Below, piece after piece: positions 60,001-64,000 of a stretch of 64,000 nt of DNA. The notes beneath the pieces were generated by a model. The model ran no database searches and was not told where the DNA came from. It was given only the letters and a program-made list of their open reading frames with translations. Within the stretch, counting starts at the first letter, position 1, and each line of letters opens with the position of its first letter. The stretch spans positions 129,938,755-130,002,754 of the forward strand of contig OW804094.1 in NCBI GenBank assembly GCA_942159475.1, in the 5' to 3' direction. Made by a program: the position numbers and the translations under genes. This DNA comes from Sthenelais limicola (lineage: Eukaryota; Annelida; Polychaeta; Phyllodocida; Sigalionidae).

Positions 60001-63000
60001 GTCAGCACAAGTATACATGTTTTATTGCCATAGACAGAATCACATTAAAAGCATCCCTATTTAGAGAGACAGCATGCGATCAATGGTATACATGGTTAGT
60101 TTCATCTGAAGATATTAATTCACCAGCGATTGCCCATTTATATTTCCAGATAGATTGCAACCGACAACAAGCACTTAATTCCCACCAAGTGCCAGCAGTG
60201 ACTCCCAGCTTCGTACCTTACAACTGCCATGAAGTGCATGTTAGCATAAAACACACTAATCCAGTTGCCTTTAACATTCGGGGATTGTGGTGGTGCAAAG
60301 CAGAGATAGGATCAAGGACATAATGTGGACCACCGCAGCTGTAATCATGGGTGAACGTTATTGTTTAACTCGATTACTGAGCCATTGAAGCCACGAGCAG
60401 TGTAGCGTGCAGCCCAAATGCAATCCGATGATAAGCGTTGGCAGAATGGTGATGGGAAAACACATCAATTATATCATCCCCATATAGCCTTGAATGCAGT
60501 AATATTTCTATATAGATTGGCCATTTGCAATAGGGTTGTAGCGGCTATGAGCAATGGTCCCGCTGACGAGGAAAAATAGCCATTGTTACAACATTCTAGG
60601 CAGAATTGACAAGTCACCCCTTGAACCATGTTCAGCGATTGGTGAAATGGTCCGACATATTACAACTCTAGGGCTTTGTTTGTCATTGAGGACTGCACTC
60701 TATAGCAATTCGTACTGGATATAAAGGATTGAATCGTTGTGAATAGGACAGTATTTCGTGACTTTTAATGTTTATCCTGATACAAAGAACTAATTAATAT
60801 TAATACTCAAATACACATTAATGTCTCCCATCCGCATCGGTTTCATTCCTACCCACGAGACATATACAATAACAGAAGTGATTCAAGTCAGGGGGAAATC
60901 TGATCGTCTGCAGGGACGAATATTTTATATCTTTCCGAATGTCTATGTGTGTATACATGTATACATGTGTTTAGTTATGCATTGATTCTCAAATTACTTC
61001 AGTTATATTCAACCAATGATGTATGACCATCCCCAGGTTTGTCGGGAAGGGTGAGGGGGTAATGGGGTGTTGGGGGATGATTGGGTAGACTTTGATGGAT
61101 AATTTACTCATGAAAAGCTTTACTCATAAATATTGTTGGGAATTGATAATGTACCACCAGAAACTCAGAAAATGAACTAAAACCTGAGTGAATCTGGTTA
61201 CGGCCAAGGCTTATTTGCATCAGGATCTGGCCAATCTTTGGAGAAATGTCGCCATATCCCTTCCCCTTATTTACCTTCCGGGTTTTGTAATTATATTGTA
61301 CCGGCTTAAAGGGAGTTTCGTCGAACATCATTTAAGGCATACAGGCGAACCATGTTCGTAAAATACTTTACGGTAAAGAAGGATGGATTTGTATCGGATA
61401 TTTACCCTTTTTCGAACCTCTTCTTGGAGCAAGGCAAAAATACTAAATCAATGATTTAGGATGCCTCTTGCGTCACATTTGAATCCTTTGCAGAACCGGC
61501 TTAACCGAATTAGTGTAGAAGGTAGAAGGCATCGAATGGCCAAACAGATAAAGGATCGAGCAGTTCACACATCACCAGACTCCCTGATTAATACTTATTA
61601 CTGTCCAGCCAACGGGAAAACATCTCTCCTAAGCCAGAATCACAAATCAGATTGCATGCTGAGTGATCTCATCAATACAAATAGTAGAGGAAATATCTAG
61701 GAATCTACAAAAAAAAGTAAATTGTATTGAGGAAACACAGTTGCACTTGGAATATATCGATTCTCTTAACTGAATAAATACAGGTATCAACTTTTTCAGT
61801 CAGAACAAAAATTCTCCACATATTGGGTCCATTTTTATATCGAGCTTTTATATCGAATTTCGCATCCACTCGGTGCTTCTTGCAGAAGACTGCGTTAACA
61901 GTTTTATAGCGTACTTAAATATTGAAGACGATCTTTAATACCTCGCACCCGTTTTCCTCGTGAGCGCTCGATCATGCAGCACCATTGAACCAACATAACG
62001 ATGCTCTTACAGGTTCCAGCTTCTATTTTCGGAGCATTTAAGGATCAATCGGTTTGGAACATCACATTATTCATTACAAGGGCTTCTTCCAAGTGGAAAA
62101 TGTCCAAATAGAATTGAGAAGTTATTGTGTGAGGTGTAATGCTGATCAGATTATGAAAAAATACCCCATGTGGAAATGGACGTCTGATGACAGGGAAAGT
62201 GGCAAAATTATCACCGAGATCCAAGGGGAACGAGGAAAGGGCCTTAAACAAATGACTTGAGAATATTTTCTTGTTACGCCGGAGGATCCAAAATAAAAGG
62301 GTGGACATGATTGGGAGATGAAGTCAGCATTCTTGGAAATCAATTGGAAACCAATTGTCCTTTGTAAATACATGTATATGTATCGAATACCTACGAATAG
62401 ATATGACCCTGTTTGATCATTCTTGCATGGTTTTCCCCCGATGATATCATGTTTGCAACCAAGCATACATCTTTGTTGGGCGTTGGCTGGAAGTCCTGCT
62501 TGAATTTGCAGATGCCAAAGTCCCCTTTCTATGGATATAATAAAAATACTACTACTGAAAACATTAGATCCCTCTATGTTATGTTTACGTGAGTGACATG
62601 GAAAATAGATTGCCAGAGGTATTATCTACATATTGAATCTCCGCACTGCAATGCGGAAACTTGTAGCAGTTCCCCACATGGGTAGCTAATGCACTTGGGA
62701 ATATTAATATAGATTGGCGACTCGTAGATGTCATGACTTGTGGAATAAACTGCTGGTACCATATGTCATATGTCAACAGCTCGGGGCTGAGCCATGCACA
62801 TTGCTGTATTAATCATGTCCTATGGCTACAAGAGTTTTCACTTCAACAATTATTGCAGATCTTTTTGCTTGGGATAATAGGCGTGGAACCCGCTATTGTC
62901 ATTCCTCATTTGATTTAATAGTACTCCTCCTCCGCAGGCAATGTGTTGTTATGGCAACAAGACATATTGGGCTCTTTAAAAGTAAGTTCTCTATACTAAT

Positions 63001-64000
63001 AGCAAAGTGTTTAATGCCATAACTAATGGACAAGGCAATTGCCCGTAATGCAAATATTCGGTAGCAGGGCAAAGCAATAAAAAAACGCGATGCATTCTAT
63101 GTGTTGCCTTGATTCAACTATGAATGCTTTGGTAGTATGGTAGGAAAAACGGTTATAACCATGCAATGAGTGAAAAGAGATTGTTGCGGAATTACTCCCT
63201 TGTGGGTTTTAAGGCCTGCGTGGTCCCTGACGCTTCCTGTCTTCAGAGTGGACCTACATTAGCCATATTCAGGGTATGTCATAGTATCAATCTTTGAAGC
63301 CCGTGCAATGCCTTGCCTTTGATTTGCCACTTAGTGATTCCCATCTTCAGCGATGTTTTACTCAAATCCCACCTCCCAAGAGGCAACTTGCCTCATCTCT
63401 ACGAAAGCAGGTTATGATCTTGAGTCATCAACTATTCTGTCTCTTCTGTGCTTCTCGTAAGCTTTGCTGATGCTATCGTGGATTTCAGTATAGAAGATTC
63501 CTGGAATAACCCGCCTCCATATCGATATATTATGCACCGAAATTGCTCTAAGCAATATCACAAACGACCGCATCATCGGTCTAAAAGACCTCTTGCTGTG
63601 TTGTTTTTATCCTTTTGCTTTAGTTATTTCCCCCCCTACTGAATACCTATTTTGGACTCTGCTGATGGAAGCACAATACATGAAACAACAAGATAATGTC
63701 CAACAAAAATGCATTTTCAAATATAGATCACAGTCTTTTGAGAATATTCTGACTGCGTCCCACCTAAGCTTTACACTAAAGACATCGGCCGGACACGAAA
63801 CTAAATTAAGGATCTTTTGGTGTGTTCCTCTAAGCCTCTCTCTGACGTAGGTCCTTTTTGGCAAGCGTTCGTTGGAAGCTCCTCTTGAGCTCCCCGACAT
63901 TTGACTCGAGGTATATATGTAATCTGCCACAGCCGAGCGACTGTAATATCCTGGGAAATCACCTAAGGGTCCCTCATCAGACCTGCTATTGGAACATTTA
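57089..64000. other. Right-hand region with no recognised features
   Basis: AT-rich unique sequence. All open frames are short (117 aa or less) and none shows domain or splice support. Small TACATGTATACATG patches occur near 60950. I see no RNA gene or mobile element here. Confidence 0.45.

Noticed and set aside
1..64000. Search by eye for CRISPR arrays, rRNA genes, integrated viruses and bacterial operons
   Set aside because: None seen. The gene structures and repeats are eukaryotic throughout.

Overview
The window looks like nuclear DNA of an invertebrate animal, probably marine, though the species cannot be named from sequence alone. It is AT-rich and has GT-AG introns of several kilobases, PIF/Harbinger genes that themselves carry introns, MITEs, tRNA-like SINE fragments, a truncated LINE, and many microsatellites and homopolymeric C/G tracts. 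No prokaryotic features, rRNA genes or CRISPR arrays were seen.

Region 1 (about 1.9-20.4 kb) holds two convergent, apparently intact multi-exon genes. On the + strand (1898-6625) is a HARBI1-like PIF/Harbinger DDE transposase/nuclease of about 410 aa in 8 exons. On the - strand (20420 down to 8620) is a 14-exon gene whose splice phases all agree. It predicts a protein of about 1092 aa: a basic Ser/Arg-rich N-terminus, a Myb/SANT-like domain split across two exons, a long disordered acidic middle, and a C-terminal coiled coil followed by an NLS-like stretch and a SUMO-interacting-like motif. A DDE nuclease plus a Myb/SANT protein is the standard PIF/Harbinger pair, so this is either an unusually large autonomous element or a co-retained (possibly domesticated) pair. 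I could not find outer TIRs. Near them lie a perfect 18-bp-arm hairpin (603-644), a palindromic MITE-like hairpin (6750-6826) and several direct repeats.

Region 2 (20.5-24.2 kb) is repeat-rich: poly-C/G tracts, a 213-bp MITE, a GGGCC-rich minisatellite, a tRNA-like SINE and a cluster of CGCGAAA motifs.

Region 3 (24.1-27.7 kb) has three tandem palindromes, a TATA box and a short exon with a consensus splice donor. Together they suggest a small spliced gene on the + strand, which is tentative.

Region 4 (about 34.4-47.5 kb) contains a STELLO/DUF288-family Golgi-type glycosyltransferase-like gene on the + strand. It has a signal-anchor exon, two short exons and a long terminal exon. A 733-bp TA-flanked TIR element lies in one intron.

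Region 5 (47.1-64 kb) is largely without recognised genes. Its main landmark is a 21-26-bp minisatellite (54.9-57.1 kb) interrupted by a 5'-truncated LINE on the - strand that still encodes the C-terminal end of a reverse-transcriptase ORF.
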